64,000 nucleotides of DNA from NCBI GenBank assembly GCA_947579605.1, contig OX388318.1, positions 26,026,098-26,090,097 on the forward strand, in the 5' to 3' direction. Position numbers and translations under genes: made by a program. Below, in pieces: positions 22,649 to 34,557 of the stretch. Every line of letters starts with the position of its first letter. Positions within the stretch are counted from its first letter, which is position 1. This DNA is from Athripsodes cinereus. Taxonomy: Eukaryota > Arthropoda > Insecta > Trichoptera > Leptoceridae. Below the pieces are notes generated by a model, which saw only the letters and a list, made by a program, of their open reading frames with translations, made no database searches and was not told the origin of the DNA.

Positions 22649-23084
22649 TTTTTCAATTCGACAAATAAATATTTGGAATCGTTTAACTATTGAACGGCAC
22701 AAAGACAACATAATGCCTCTAACAGTGTGATTATTATATAGCATATTTAACTTTCTGTTGTGTTTTTAAAGCATAATATAAATAAAGCAATTACAAAAAT
22801 GGTGATTTCTCCAACATAAAACATTTCTACTTGTTGAATTATGGAACTGGATTGTCGAATTACATTTGTAATGGAGATATCATTTAATCAGACGTTATAA
22901 TATATGGAATATACTAAGTTAAATATGTTAAGTGAAATATGTATACCTAACGTATGTCAATTTTTTTTTATAGCTCCTTTTTCACTTACCACAAAAAGAG
23001 AGACAGTGAGTTTTTTAATACTTCATAGTTTTTCGGTCCGTGCGTAGGTTTGAAGTTATAATTTTGTATTAACACCTGTTTTAA

Positions 23085-24206
23085 CCTCCTGAGTCCTGAG
23101 ACATTTTTCGATCAATTTTTTTATTTTTTTGTGACATATGAGTCTAAAATAGCCTAAAAGACATTTGAAATATGTTTAAAAAAATCCTCGTGGAAAATTC
23201 AGAATTTTCTTTATGTCATATATATATATATATGACAAAAGGTCCCAGTGCAGATATAAAAATTAAGTCGTATTTCTATGTATTACTTAACAAAGTAAAT
23301 TTTTTATAATATTTTGAAACATTTTATTATAATAAAGAATAAGAGAAACTCAAAAATAAGAAAATTAATAGGAGCGGGGACAAAATCTCCATTCCACATG
23401 ATAATTTGAGTTTGAACAGGTCTCACGTTTTTATGTCTCCTCGTTGCATCTGTAGAGTGCACGCAGGTTTTACCTCGAATAAGCCTCCTTATAGTATTTA
23501 TAACAGACGCAGTTAAAGATAAGTTTGTGGATTCCACGCCTTCTGTGGACCTATCAAATAAACTGGACGAAGAACAATTGTCACGTAAAGATACAGTAGT
23601 GATATTAAAATCACGATTTTCATCGGATAATTCAATATCAGACTCTTCTAAAGCATTTAAAATATCTTCCTCGTTCAAATTTATAAATAAATGGGTAAAT
23701 AAAGACACATTTTGATACTAAAAAAAATATTCAAAGATGAAATTTCAATGATATAGGGACCTCTTGTAATATCAGTATGACATTAAAAAAATCTCTACCT
23801 AGACATTAGAACCTGACGTAATAAGTATAATGACATAAAAATATGAAACAAAATATTTTGTAGCAAAAAAACACAAAACATCAAAATAACATCACCATTG
23901 AATAAAACAATGATTATAAAATGTAATCCGAATAAAAAATTACAGAAAAATTCATTGATTACTCTAAAATAAAAAGATTACTTATATGCCTGCAGAGAGA
24001 AACTCGCCTTACATGTCACTTTGTCCGCCATTTTTAAAAAAACTGTCACATTTTAAAAACAATTCGCTAGTTGTTCCATAAGCAATGTGTTAGAAAAAGA
24101 TTCATCTACAGGAGTTTTGAAGAATTATGGTTGAAAATTGTTTGATGGCGTTGGAATATTTTTTTGATTTTAATGTAATATATATATGACCGAAGGATTC
24201 AGGAGG
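23085..24206. mobile_element. Defective piggyBac-like transposon
   Basis: It is bounded by TTAA on both sides (23081-23084, 24207-24210). The 13-bp termini CCTCCTGAGTCCT and CCTCCTGAATCCT are inverted and differ at one base. TTAA targets and short TIRs are the piggyBac hallmark. An internal ATATATATGAC-plus-AAGG motif recurs near both ends (about 23226 and 24181). At 1.1 kb it is well short of an autonomous element and contains only a relic ORF (23304-23708). Confidence 0.78.
23304..23708 (-). pseudogene. Relic N-terminal part of a piggyBac-like transposase
   Basis: This is a 134-codon minus-strand frame inside the TTAA-bounded element. Residues 12-32 are acidic (NEEDILNALEESDIELSDEN), like the N-terminal acidic region of many piggyBac transposases, and about residue 104 onward reads MWNGDFVPAP. 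After that the frame runs into a short hydrophobic tail and stops, so the DDD catalytic domain and the Cys-rich C-terminus are absent. Assignment depends mostly on the element ends; the protein match is an inference. Confidence 0.5.
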
Positions 24207-25101
24207 TTAAGGCAATTTTAAGCATATGCTCGAATGGTTATAAATTTAAATCGGGCTGTGAATTCCTGTTCATAGATTTAGAGTAAATGGTGTTTGATAT
24301 GCACTACAAATACAAATTATTAATATTTGTATAATGTAACTATTATCCATAAAAAAGTGTTACCACATCATGTGTACCTATATAGGCTTTGATATTATAA
24401 TAATTATAATAATGATAATGTAAAAAATATTAAAATGAGTTATTTATATCACACTTATGTTATTATCTAAGTACTAAGTAGATAAATAAATAATAATAAT
24501 AATAAAGACATTAAAGATAGCTTTTATGGTTATAAACTTTTCGTTGGAAAGCATTCAGAGAGCGCTGGCTGTAAATATTATAAGCACCTACTGACATATC
24601 GTAGTACATACAAATAAAGTGGCATTCGCACGGTTTCACTTTGGATGATCATCCAAAGTGAATGAGCTGAAAGTGAACACATTTCTTCACATTTGTTCAT
24701 CCTATGCTCTCACTACATGTCTATACTCACGGTCGTGTTTTCTGTAATTTGACTATTTTCGTATATAATTATTTTAAAAACAATAACAGTTATTTAAAAT
24801 GAAAATGAATTATTGATTGAGTTGTACCTACAACTCCATATTAATTTTTGCAAATAAACACATTTTTTTTGAGCTTTACAATATTGAATAATAGCTACAG
24901 AGCCTAGTTACTGTAGCTATTATTACTATAACTTAGCTTTTTTTTTAAGTTTTATTACTCATTATAGGTATGATATACCTATATATATATGTGTGTATTT
25001 TTTATCTTACAATTACAATTATTTGTTAATATATGTGCTTTCTGTAACTGGGTAAGTGTTATACCTACCTAATTGTGTGATACTAAACCTTTGTAAAAAA
25101 T

Positions 25102-25105
25102 ACCT
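25102..25105. repeat. Target-site duplication of the LTR element, left
   Basis: ACCT directly precedes the LTR start TGATATG; the same ACCT is at 30888-30891. Confidence 0.8.
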
Positions 25106-26840
25106 TGATATGGGGGGGTGACAGAGTGATATGGTGAAAATATGGTTTTGGTTGAGGATAAAATAAATAAAATATTATGCCAAAAATGCCAACGGCTGAG
25201 ACTCTACTGGGCTACCCACAGCACTCCAGGAGTTAAAACAATAAAATGGTCTCGATTAAATTATACAGTGAGGCTATATAAATTAAGAGACGACAAGTTA
25301 TCTGTAATTAAATGGACAAATGTGTAAAAGACAAATTTAGATTCAAATAAACATTTAATTAAAAATAAAAAAAAATTCTTACCACTATTACAAACACACG
25401 TTTAAACAGCAACACAATACTACGACTTACTCACTACCCCGTATTGTCTGTGCACACGTAATTATCCCAATATAAAAAAAAACACACTTGATTATTATTT
25501 CAATAAAAACGAAAACGTAGCACATTTAAAATAATTAAATTTCACTTTGCGATGATTGTAATGGATCCCACGATGAGGGCGCCTCTAGCATGAAAATGCT
25601 TAGAGGCAAACAAGTTGAAGAAGGCGCCCCTTGGCGCAGTGCTGGGAGGGCGAAGTCCCACGTCCGAGGCTCCTGGAGGCAATTACCAGCCTACACAGGT
25701 GCAGAGTTGGCTCGTCATGACTTCAGGAGGAGAATATCTCGACTCAACTGAAGCCCAATGACTAGAGACACTTGTCTCTCTGAAGGTCAGCTGATGAGTG
25801 ATGGCAGGAGCGATCCTTATACCAAGGACGCCTGTTTACGACTCACTGATGATAACTGACTACTGATCACTACCGATGACTGGAGGAGACTAACTGATCT
25901 TTCAAGGACATTTCTCCGCTGTTCCTTGAGTGGTGTAGAGAGGGGTTGGTCATATACCCCTTCTACGCTGTGATGCATCTCTGTGCAGCGCCGTGATTGG
26001 CTAATTGAATACCAATACACGCTCACCGCAAGTTCCATTGTATTGCGAGTACACCTGCACCCTTGTCTGCATTCCAGGAATTATGTACATGATGAAATAA
26101 ATATTTACAAATAAGTTTGATATTGTTAAGCGTCCAATGCGCTGATTTATAATTATTAATTAATTCACATATGAATATTTAAAGCGTCTCTTGCACTGAT
26201 ATTAAATATAAAACATTTCTTGTGTCCATTATCACCATTATTAATTATAGCGTCTTTTCGCATAGCACAAATCATAAAATACCTACACATCTTATCCTAT
26301 TACACATCAACACAATACAACCCTTTAGGTAGATAATTAAATACTCAAACTACGTATGTTACAATAAAATTAAAATTCATACCTAAAGAGTCGTTTACAT
26401 AAATCAAAATATATCATCGATATCGACATTCAATATCTCGAAGCGTAGGTATAAAAAATCCAACCAAGCCGATACTAAATAGTAATAATACGAAGACATT
26501 CTAAAATATTCATTTTAAAAACAATTAGTCGAAGTAGATACATAATGAATGCGCCTTAATCTTTTGTCGAGTTATTCTTTTTATTACCCCTGTTGCTATG
26601 TAGGTACAAATAAAAATAAACAATGATAATATTTTGAATACAGGTACGAAGATTAGCAAACAATAATAACAATATTAATGCAGGTACCTTTTAAGTGCAG
26701 CGATATTAATTTATGTTGGGACTTTCAGAGTTCTTATGAACTGCATTGTTTTATATTGAAATCCCGTACAACTTTCTAAATAACAATTATAATTTTAATG
26801 GTAACTTTTCGGCACAATACCTACTATACCGGGCATATCA
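25106..26840 (-). repeat. 3' LTR (left copy)
   Basis: 1735 bp, with 7-bp inverted ends TGATATG/CATATCA. It contains a hairpin GCCTCTAGCAT/ATGCTTAGAGGC near 25580-25606 and two short frames (25142-25327 plus, 25817-26038 minus) that recur unchanged in the other LTR; these are not considered genes. Confidence 0.9.
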
Positions 26841-26842
26841 AA

Positions 26843-26858
26843 TTCGCCACCCATTCCT
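26843..26858 (-). promoter_or_regulatory. Possible polypurine tract
   Basis: Beside the 3' LTR the minus strand reads AAGGAATGGGTGGCGAA, mostly purine with three pyrimidine breaks. The position is right for a plus-strand primer, but the sequence is imperfect. Confidence 0.4.
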
Positions 26859-27871
26859 TGACGAAAAGTTATCCATTATTTACAATACTCATCACATAAT
26901 AAACTTTCAAATTCAATACAAATTATATATGAAACTATCTAGAAAATTCAACACAATTAGCAAGTAGGTAGGTGCACACACATTTCAATTTAAAATCATA
27001 AACAAATTTTAAACGCATTTCTTTTTACTTTACATCTTTTTTTAAAACCAGCTAAATTTGAATTACAAAAACACATTGTCAAACATACATCTCGTAGTTG
27101 ACCAAAACAAACATGGTAGATGTGACTCTTTATGTAAAACGAATATTATATGCTTCATACCTCTCATCAAGCATGCTTGTGACAGCAGACTGGGGGACTG
27201 GTTCTCTCAGTTGCACATACATCTCTAAACAAACATTGGACCTCACTGTCCCTCACAAAATTCATTAACATGGACCTCACTGTCCACACGACGAAATATA
27301 CTTGGGAGATTAGCTGGACGGAACACTCATCGCCTCTGTGCTTATCCCATAATAAACAAAACATTCACTTCATACACGTAGAAATACTCCTCAATACACG
27401 CAGAATTACTTTCTCCTCTTACAAATAACTCCCAGTGTCAACTGAAAATCCCTCACACATCTCTGTCACACAAAGCAACTCTCAACACTGTTACAACTTC
27501 CATATTCAGAAAAACAACATTATATTCACACATTCCACACATCTAACATCCACATATTTCGTCCTCACACATTACACTCGCTGGTTACACCAAAACCAAT
27601 TCTCTTTCCCTTTTCAAAATTATTAAAACATTTCACACATATTACGAAGAAAAATAATGCACACGTAGGCATTTAACAAAAGTTGCACCTACCTACCTAC
27701 GTAATTAAAACATTTTAAACATGAAAACTACCTATCTAGTCATCCTAATTTATACTGGGCGCCAGAGATATTTTTACGGAAAATATTCAAACCATTTAAA
27801 AATATAACAAAATGCATTATTCCTATAACAATCCTAAGTCAATCCTAATCCAATATAACACACATATGTGA
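26859..27871 (-). other. LTR element interior without coding capacity
   Basis: About 1 kb between the gag stop and the 3' LTR. It is C- and A-rich on the plus strand with many CACAC words and a duplicated TGGACCTCACTGTCC (about 27237 and 27271). No pol or env domain is visible. It may hold packaging or other cis signals. Confidence 0.5.
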
Positions 27872-28945
27872 CTATCTGGCTTGATTGAATTTTCTCCTCG
27901 ACTTCAAACATCGAGAATCCATATCGATGAACAAATTATAAAAATAATCATCGATGGCAAAACATTCATAGTTGATTCGATTGATGGATGCATATTTTAT
28001 CTTTTTGAACAATATCAACGCTGTTCTACGGCGACGCGATATTTTTCTATTCACGAATCTAATAATAATTATAGCTGTACATATAAGCAAACGTATGCAG
28101 CTTTCCGCGATCAATCCCGCGACGATCAGCATTGCCAACACTGATCTCAACACCCACGCGAAAGACTTAACCCATTCGTGAATAGAGGGAGGTGTGAGTA
28201 CCTCCCGTTCGGTGTCCTCATCTATCTCTTCCTCCGAGAGGGTAACCCCATCCTCTACGGGTACAATTTCCTCCCTAGCGTCCTGGCTAGGTACATACCG
28301 AACCTCATCGCGAACAGATGCTATGTCTGGAAGATTATCTAACACAACCTGATAATTCTCTGTGATCACCTCAGGTTCAGATTGTCCCTCCGGAGTGTAT
28401 TCGGGAAAGTCCAGGCGCCATACCAACTCTTGCAAATGTTCCAGATTAACTAACTCCCGACCATTAATCCTCGTCCTATACCAGGATGTCATTTGCTTCC
28501 ATACGCTCATTGCTGGTCCATCATCTTTAAATAATACATGGCCATACCCTTTTAAACGATTGTTTATCCTGACTTTCCAGTCAACAAAATCACTCCCCAG
28601 TTCATCCCGACCTTGACACACTGTCAACAGGTCATTATAGATCGCATTTATCTGCCCTTCCACACCAAACCTTCGCAAAATTACTTCTTTGAATACACCC
28701 CATCGACAATACCGAAACCCCAGAGACTTCCAGTACCGCTTTGCGTCGCCGCGCAAGCAATACACAGCCTCCCTTGGCAATTCATCTTCCCACTCAAGCT
28801 TCCAGCGTTCCTCGCATTCTTTGAGGAACCGTTCGGGGCCTTCATCAGTCCAGCCTCCGAACGAAAGCGAAAATTCGCGCACATAGCATCTGATATCCGA
28901 CACCTTATCCATCGATCGAATCATACCGTAATACACAATAAACAC
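27872..28945 (-). CDS. Gag-like capsid protein with C-terminal hydrophobic segment
   Basis: The intact ORF of 357 codons begins about 190 nt inside the right LTR. Residues 20-180 look like a retrotransposon Gag/capsid domain: FSLSFGGW, then FLKECEERW, YCLRGDAKRYWKSL, VFKEVILRRFG and DFVDWKVRINNRLKGYG. Residues 185-250 are acidic and Pro-containing. Residues 262-296 are strongly hydrophobic (AWVLRSVLAMLIVAGLIA, then LLICTAIIII), followed by NRKISRRRRT and a basic tail. There is no CCHC zinc knuckle. The tail could anchor particles to membranes with the Arg cluster binding RNA, or it could have arisen by deletion joining gag to other sequence. Gag proteins normally assemble particles around element RNA. 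The Met at residue 8 or 12 could be the true start. Confidence 0.75.
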   Translation of the reverse strand: MFIVYYGMIRSMDKVSDIRCYVREFSLSFGGWTDEGPERFLKECEERWKLEWEDELPREAVYCLRGDAKRYWKSLGFRYCRWGVFKEVILRRFGVEGQINAIYNDLLTVCQGRDELGSDFVDWKVRINNRLKGYGHVLFKDDGPAMSVWKQMTSWYRTRINGRELVNLEHLQELVWRLDFPEYTPEGQSEPEVITENYQVVLDNLPDIASVRDEVRYVPSQDAREEIVPVEDGVTLSEEEIDEDTEREVLTPPSIHEWVKSFAWVLRSVLAMLIVAGLIAESCIRLLICTAIIIIRFVNRKISRRRRTALILFKKIKYASINRINYECFAIDDYFYNLFIDMDSRCLKSRRKFNQAR

Positions 28946-29131
28946 ATTTCAGGTAAACAAGGCCAAAAGTCAAAACAATATACATTCGCCATTACAGACA
29001 ACTTGTCAGTTCATTATAAAAAAAAAACAATATACACCCTCCTCCGATATCACAAAAAAAAACTAATTACAAAATCTCAGGGACGGATTCGTTGTAACGA
29101 TTATGCACAGGAGTGCATTTTTTCGTTACGG

Positions 29132-29149
29132 ACCCACGTTCGGAAGCCA
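29132..29149 (-). promoter_or_regulatory. Primer-binding site of the LTR element
   Basis: Three bases from the LTR edge the minus strand reads TGGCTTCCGAACGTGGGT. It begins TGG, complementary to a tRNA CCA end. The matching tRNA was not identified. The site fixes the right LTR as the 5' LTR. Confidence 0.65.
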
Positions 29150-29152
29150 ATA

Positions 29153-30887
29153 TGATATGGGGGGGTGACAGAGTGATATGGTGAAAATATGGTTTTGGTT
29201 GAGGATAAAATAAATAAAATATTATGCCAAAAATGCCAACGGCTGAGACTCTACTGGGCTACCCACAGCACTCCAGGAGTTAAAACAATAAAATGGTCTC
29301 GATTAAATTATACAGTGAGGCTATATAAATTAAGAGACGACAAGTTATCTGTAATTAAATGGACAAATGTGTAAAAGACAAATTTAGATTCAAATAAACA
29401 TTTAATTAAAAATAAAAAAAAATTCTTACCACTATTACAAACACACGTTTAAACAGCAACACAATACTACGACTTACTCACTACCCCGTATTGTCTGTGC
29501 ACACGTAATTATCCCAATATAAAAAAAAACACACTTGATTATTATTTCAATAAAAACGAAAACGTAGCACATTTAAAATAATTAAATTTCACTTTGCGAT
29601 GATTGTAATGGATCCCACGATGAGGGCGCCTCTAGCATGAAAATGCTTAGAGGCAAACAAGTTGAAGAAGGCGCCCCTTGGCGCAGTGCTGGGAGGGCGA
29701 AGTCCCACGTCCGAGGCTCCTGGAGGCAATTACCAGCCTACACAGGTGCAGAGTTGGCTCGTCATGACTTCAGGAGGAGAATATCTCGACTCAACTGAAG
29801 CCCAATGACTAGAGACACTTGTCTCTCTGAAGGTCAGCTGATGAGTGATGGCAGGAGCGATCCTTATACCAAGGACGCCTGTTTACGACTCACTGATGAT
29901 AACTGACTACTGATCACTACCGATGACTGGAGGAGACTAACTGATCTTTCAAGGACATTTCTCCGCTGTTCCTTGAGTGGTGTAGAGAGGGGTTGGTCAT
30001 ATACCCCTTCTACGCTGTGATGCATCTCTGTGCAGCGCCGTGATTGGCTAATTGAATACCAATACACGCTCACCGCAAGTTCCATTGTATTGCGAGTACA
30101 CCTGCACCCTTGTCTGCATTCCAGGAATTATGTACATGATGAAATAAATATTTACAAATAAGTTTGATATTGTTAAGCGTCCAATGCGCTGATTTATAAT
30201 TATTAATTAATTCACATATGAATATTTAAAGCGTCTCTTGCACTGATATTAAATATAAAACATTTCTTGTGTCCATTATCACCATTATTAATTATAGCGT
30301 CTTTTCGCATAGCACAAATCATAAAATACCTACACATCTTATCCTATTACACATCAACACAATACAACCCTTTAGGTAGATAATTAAATACTCAAACTAC
30401 GTATGTTACAATAAAATTAAAATTCATACCTAAAGAGTCGTTTACATAAATCAAAATATATCATCGATATCGACATTCAATATCTCGAAGCGTAGGTATA
30501 AAAAATCCAACCAAGCCGATACTAAATAGTAATAATACGAAGACATTCTAAAATATTCATTTTAAAAACAATTAGTCGAAGTAGATACATAATGAATGCG
30601 CCTTAATCTTTTGTCGAGTTATTCTTTTTATTACCCCTGTTGCTATGTAGGTACAAATAAAAATAAACAATGATAATATTTTGAATACAGGTACGAAGAT
30701 TAGCAAACAATAATAACAATATTAATGCAGGTACCTTTTAAGTGCAGCGATATTAATTTATGTTGGGACTTTCAGAGTTCTTATGAACTGCATTGTTTTA
30801 TATTGAAATCCCGTACAACTTTCTAAATAACAATTATAATTTTAATGGTAACTTTTCGGCACAATACCTACTATACCGGGCATATCA
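29153..30887 (-). repeat. 5' LTR (right copy)
   Basis: 1735 bp, the same length as 25106-26840 and identical in every block compared by eye; offset 4047. It should carry the promoter, but no core promoter element was pinned down. Confidence 0.9.
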
Positions 30888-31440
30888 ACCTGTTTAAAAG
30901 AAAAAAAAAAATATGAAATAGAGAATATGTCAAATTATTGGACAAAACTTGTTTATGGTATTTTCATCAAAATTATGTTGTATGGTTATCGGTTATCCCG
31001 AGTGATCACTCAGGATGAAACATCTATTTGATTTGGATGATCATCCCAAGAGATCACTCAACGTGAACTAGTCTGAACAGTACTTACATAAGATGTGAGA
31101 ATTTATGTAACGTTTGATGAACAAATTATGAATTATATAATATAAAGTCTTTGTTTTTAGTATGTAAAACTAATATCTTAATAATATATTAAACATGATA
31201 AGTGAACTAAAACTTGATTATATTATTTTACTTGTACATACATACATACATATTCTGTTATATGGTAATAGAAGTTTTTGCCCTTTGATGTTTTAAGCTG
31301 GATTTTTTTCAAAGAAACATTATTTATTTTAAACAATTTTATTTCTTTTTTCTTTATTCGTATTGTCATATATTTCTACCAAAATCGGCTTAGATACATT
31401 TAAATAAAGCCAGTTAAGTATGTTTCGAAGGGCCTGGGCC

Positions 31441-31621
31441 CCTAGTCAAAACACATTTAAGCGTTACGTTTTCGTTCAAACAAGACGAGGTTGCGAGAAC
31501 GCATCAATTTTCGTAGCTAAAATACACAAGTAGCTACGAAAATTGATACGTTCTCGCAACGTCGTCAATATTTGAACGAAAACGCAACGAAAACATAACG
31601 CTTAAATGTGTTTTGACTAGG
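31441..31621. mobile_element. Foldback MITE with CCTAGTCAAAACAC ends
   Basis: The end CCTAGTCAAAACACATTTAA is matched exactly by the reverse complement at the right. The inner arms GTAGCTACGAAAATTGAT also pair. It is 181 bp without an ORF. The target duplication is unclear. Confidence 0.78.
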
Positions 31622-31934
31622 CCTACTGAAAATCATTCTCACATTAAAATCAGTCCCTATGATAACGATACCAGAGTGATAAGAATGTCTTGGAAAGAAG
31701 TGACTCAATTGGCGTAAAAACGCTCTGTATCGAGAAGTAATGAATGGTTTATGCGCTGTGCTCCCGAGAGCGTAGAAGGGCGAATGATTAATGATAACAG
31801 TCACCTTAAGGACACATGTTGGGTCTAGGTAGTTGTGTGAATTTATTTGCTAGCCAGCAGCATCTAATTAACATGCAAAACATCCTCTCAAAAATTAAGA
31901 CATTCTAAATGGGTGAAAAATATCATCCTTGAAT

Positions 31935-32233
31935 TAGAGTTGAAATATCTTTATTTCTCGGATATTTCAGGAGTCCAAGGACTCCTATTTATCCGTTTAG
32001 GTGAAGATTTTTTTTTTAATATTTGGACTCTCTCTATTCTAATACAACTATGCCAGTGTTGGCATCCACGATCCTACCACGTCAGTGGGCGGGGGACCCG
32101 GCTGACGCAGCAGATCCCATCTTGAGACCCACACATCTACGAATGTCTTAAAGCGTGAAGCGTTTGTGGCATTTAGAAACACTTCCCCAAACCAGATGGG
32201 TCGAGGAGTGTCAACAGTCATACCCAGAATCAA
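31935..32233 (-). pseudogene. LINE Y ORF C-terminus and 3' end
   Basis: The minus frame 32048-32233 reads FKTFVDVWVSRWDLLRQPG and ends ...WMPTLA, a LINE-type C-terminus. The 3' UTR (31935-32047) includes the hairpin AGGAGTCCAAGGACTCCT and is shared with three copies at 44573-45154. Confidence 0.5.
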
Positions 32234-32289
32234 TTATTGAATTAGAGATGTAAAATGTCTTTCTTTTTTCGAACTTCTGTCGAAAAAAA

Positions 32290-32400
32290 GAAAACAGGAA
32301 AATCGAATAGGTAATTACGGTAAAGAGTGAGAGACCAATTATTGTCGGGCGCTCCACGGTTGTTTGAGGTTCTTTGTATAAAATTTATAACACCTAGGTA
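32290..32400 (-). repeat. Dispersed repeat fragment
   Basis: TAAAGAGTGAGAGACCAATT and GGGCGCTCCACGG are reverse complement words of the 34010-34250 family. Confidence 0.45.
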
Positions 32401-32960
32401 CATAATTTCCTTTACAATTTTTTTTGTTCCAGGTATGCATATGCCTACAGTAATAAATTATTAATATAAATGTATAATTATAATGTAATTCCACCAATTC
32501 GCAGATCTTCAAAATACAATAACTATAAAATTTAATGATGACAATATGACGAAACTGAGGCGATAGGTTGATGAAAATGGAATTAGTTTCGTGAAATAAA
32601 AAATAGCTTTATAGGCTTTTTTGTCTTCATCATCAGTTCATCAATCTCAAATAAATAATATTTACTACCAATCAAAACACAACTTAATCATAAAACAGTA
32701 AATTTAGTGGCAAAATTGTCCGTGAAGGCTTTGTACAACAGCCGCAGGGGCTGTTTGTTAGTATGGAGGATATAATAGAGGTAACACCGCCTCGCAAGAA
32801 TGCAAAGATGATGATGGCTTATATAGATATGTAGTACCTACTGAGGAAATTAGATATGAAAAGATAAATCAGAAATCTAAATTGTAGGTACCTGCCTGCC
32901 TATTCGGTGTTAGGATCTTACAGAGGCACGTGCCTAGCATAGCAGCAGTGAAGTACAAAT

Positions 32961-33445
32961 CAGGGATGTTGCGAATATTCGCATCCGCATCCGCAAATGC
33001 AGAGCTTCCGCATGTATTTGGACATCTGCATCCGCATCCGCAATAATCGATGCGGATGTTCATGCAGATGCGGATGTAAGACAATTTGAAACAAGAAAGA
33101 AATGCGGTGGGGCCGGCGAATGGCACCTGCCGTTCGCACTTGAAATTAACCAATGGGAACGAAAAAATTGGTGACAAGATCCGAAGCGTTTTTATTTTAT
33201 TTTTGCAAATAACAAAAAAGAAAAAAAATATTTCGCCAAAAAATCCATAATATTATTGTAGCAACAATTTCGTCACATATTTGACGGTGGGGTCTACCAA
33301 TTAAGATAGTTCCTACTTTTTTTCTATAATATCTTAAACATCCGCATCCACATGCACATCCGCATCCGCGGCTTTGAGCCTTCAAAAATCCGCATCCTCA
33401 TTCACATCCGCGGATGTGTAAAAATCGACATCCGCAACATCCCTA
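32961..33445. mobile_element. hAT MITE with CGGATG-repeat arms, copy 2
   Basis: The ends are CAGGGATGTTG and CAACATCCCTA, flanked by a perfect 8-bp duplication GTACAAAT (32953-32960, 33446-33453). It lies in the opposite orientation to 13454-14066 and lacks the nested LINE. Many CATCCG/CGGATG hexamers occupy both arms. Confidence 0.87.
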
Positions 33446-33818
33446 GTACAAATCAACCGAATGATAAACCTAGATCCTAGAATAATATCAGCTGGAGATC
33501 AATGATCATTACCTGTGTTATTTTGTATCAGAAGTAATATTGAAAATGATATGCAATTTAAGGGTAAATATCTTCTAAGGAAATTACAGTAGACGCTGTC
33601 ATCATTTCTAAGTTGGAAAAATAGTATCATTATAGATCTCTTGACTTTGTTTTATGAATACTATTTTATTTCCGTTTCATACTATTATCTGCTGATTGTT
33701 GATTTGTAATACTATCTTATATTATTATTATTGTTATTATTTTGCAATGATCTATGCAAATCTACAGCATAGATTAAAGATTGCCAAACAAAAATAACTT
33801 CTGTACTAAATTATTCTA

Positions 33819-33905
33819 TTCCTTCACGCCGTACCAAAAGTGGAGTAGACAGAGAGAACGGACCGCCATATAAATCTATCCTTACATACTTCTTTCGTTT
33901 ACAAG
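33819..33905 (-). repeat. RTE-like LINE 3' end, very short
   Basis: Plus strand CCTTCACGCCGTACC and TAGACAGAGAGAACGGACCG match the first 85 bp of the 4738-5150 copy. Confidence 0.55.
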
Positions 33906-34009
33906 CAATGAAATCATTCGACAGAAGACAAAAGTTAAACTACACATAATAAACAAAAAACAGTGTTCTGTCAAATGGCGGACTTTAAATAAAATTGAAG
34001 AAAGTTGAA

Positions 34010-34250
34010 TCCCGTGGAGCACCCGGTAAAGAATTGGTCTCCCACTCTTCTGCGTAAGTTTTCGAGTGTCCTGTAAAAGGCAGGTGTTCGAAAAAATTAA
34101 GACATTTTACATCTTAAATTCAGCGATGAGGTTTGCCACCCATCCTGAATGTCTTGATTTTATATTGGCACGAAGAGGACAGTTTGCATGTTTCTTACAT
34201 GCAGCTGATCTGCTGGCTACCCCACTTGTGGGAAATGCCGTGATGGTTTA
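34010..34250 (+). repeat. Dispersed repeat, best-preserved copy
   Basis: It runs from GTGGAGCACCCGGTAAAG through GAGTGTCCTGTAAAAGGCAG and CAGCGATGAGGTTTGCCACC to CTACCCCACTTGTGGGA and GCCGTGATGG. Pieces in both orientations occur at about 12120, 18370, 21235, 32290, 37195, 38070, 46150, 62610, 63020 and 63605. The element type is unknown (SINE-like or a LINE 3' UTR). Confidence 0.55.
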
Positions 34251-34557
34251 AAAAAAAAAAAAAGAAAGTTGAAAATATTTTTGTCAAATATTTTGCGCTT
34301 AAATGCTATTGAACAAGCCACATAACATCTTCTCGAAACATGGACCATAGAAGGGAAAGGAAGATTTTCAAAACAGATAAGTCGGTGAGATTGTCTAGGT
34401 TATGTGAAACAAGTGGGTTCATGCTAGTTACAAGTGATTTTTTTTTATATCTTCTATAAAAGTTTTTGAAGTGAATCAGAATATTCAAAGTAAGCAAAGT
34501 GTTCACAAGCAACAAAATAAGAACAAGTCTTTTTAATAATACATAGACATATATTGT

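Larger units (their letters stand above)
25106..30887 (-). mobile_element. Non-autonomous LTR retrotransposon (gag only), very recent
   Basis: The element of 5782 bp has two direct 1735-bp LTRs starting TGATATG and ending CATATCA, a 2312-bp interior, and an ACCT duplication. Transcription is inferred on the minus strand from the Gag ORF orientation and the primer-binding site next to the right LTR. The interior has one long ORF (27872-28945) and no reverse transcriptase, integrase or protease. Blocks of the two LTRs compared by eye showed no difference, so insertion looks recent. A 4-bp duplication fits Ty3/gypsy or related elements, but without pol the clade cannot be fixed. Mobility would need enzymes supplied by another element. 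Confidence 0.9.
24615..31084. mobile_element. Family X TIR element, copy 3, split by the LTR retrotransposon
   Basis: The left part (24615-25105) has TAAAGTGGCATTCGCACGG and GGATGATCATCC. The right part (30892-31084) has ACAAAACTTGTTTATGG, AGTGATCACTCAGGATG and GTGAAC. Both parts align in order with the intact copy at 47045-47522, and the 5.78-kb LTR element occupies the junction. Confidence 0.7.

Noticed and set aside
25142..25327. 61-codon ORF repeated at 29189-29374
   Set aside because: It is repeated only because it lies in the LTRs, on the strand opposite to gag; no domain.
25817..26038. 73-codon minus-strand ORF repeated at 29864-30085
   Set aside because: Part of the LTR; probably chance within a transcribed non-coding region.
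28613..29155. 180-codon plus-strand ORF
   Set aside because: Antisense shadow of gag and its leader; no recognisable domain.
32960..33450. CRISPR-like or satellite array of CATCCG
   Set aside because: Hexamers are confined to the arms of elements with 8-bp duplications; no spacer structure.
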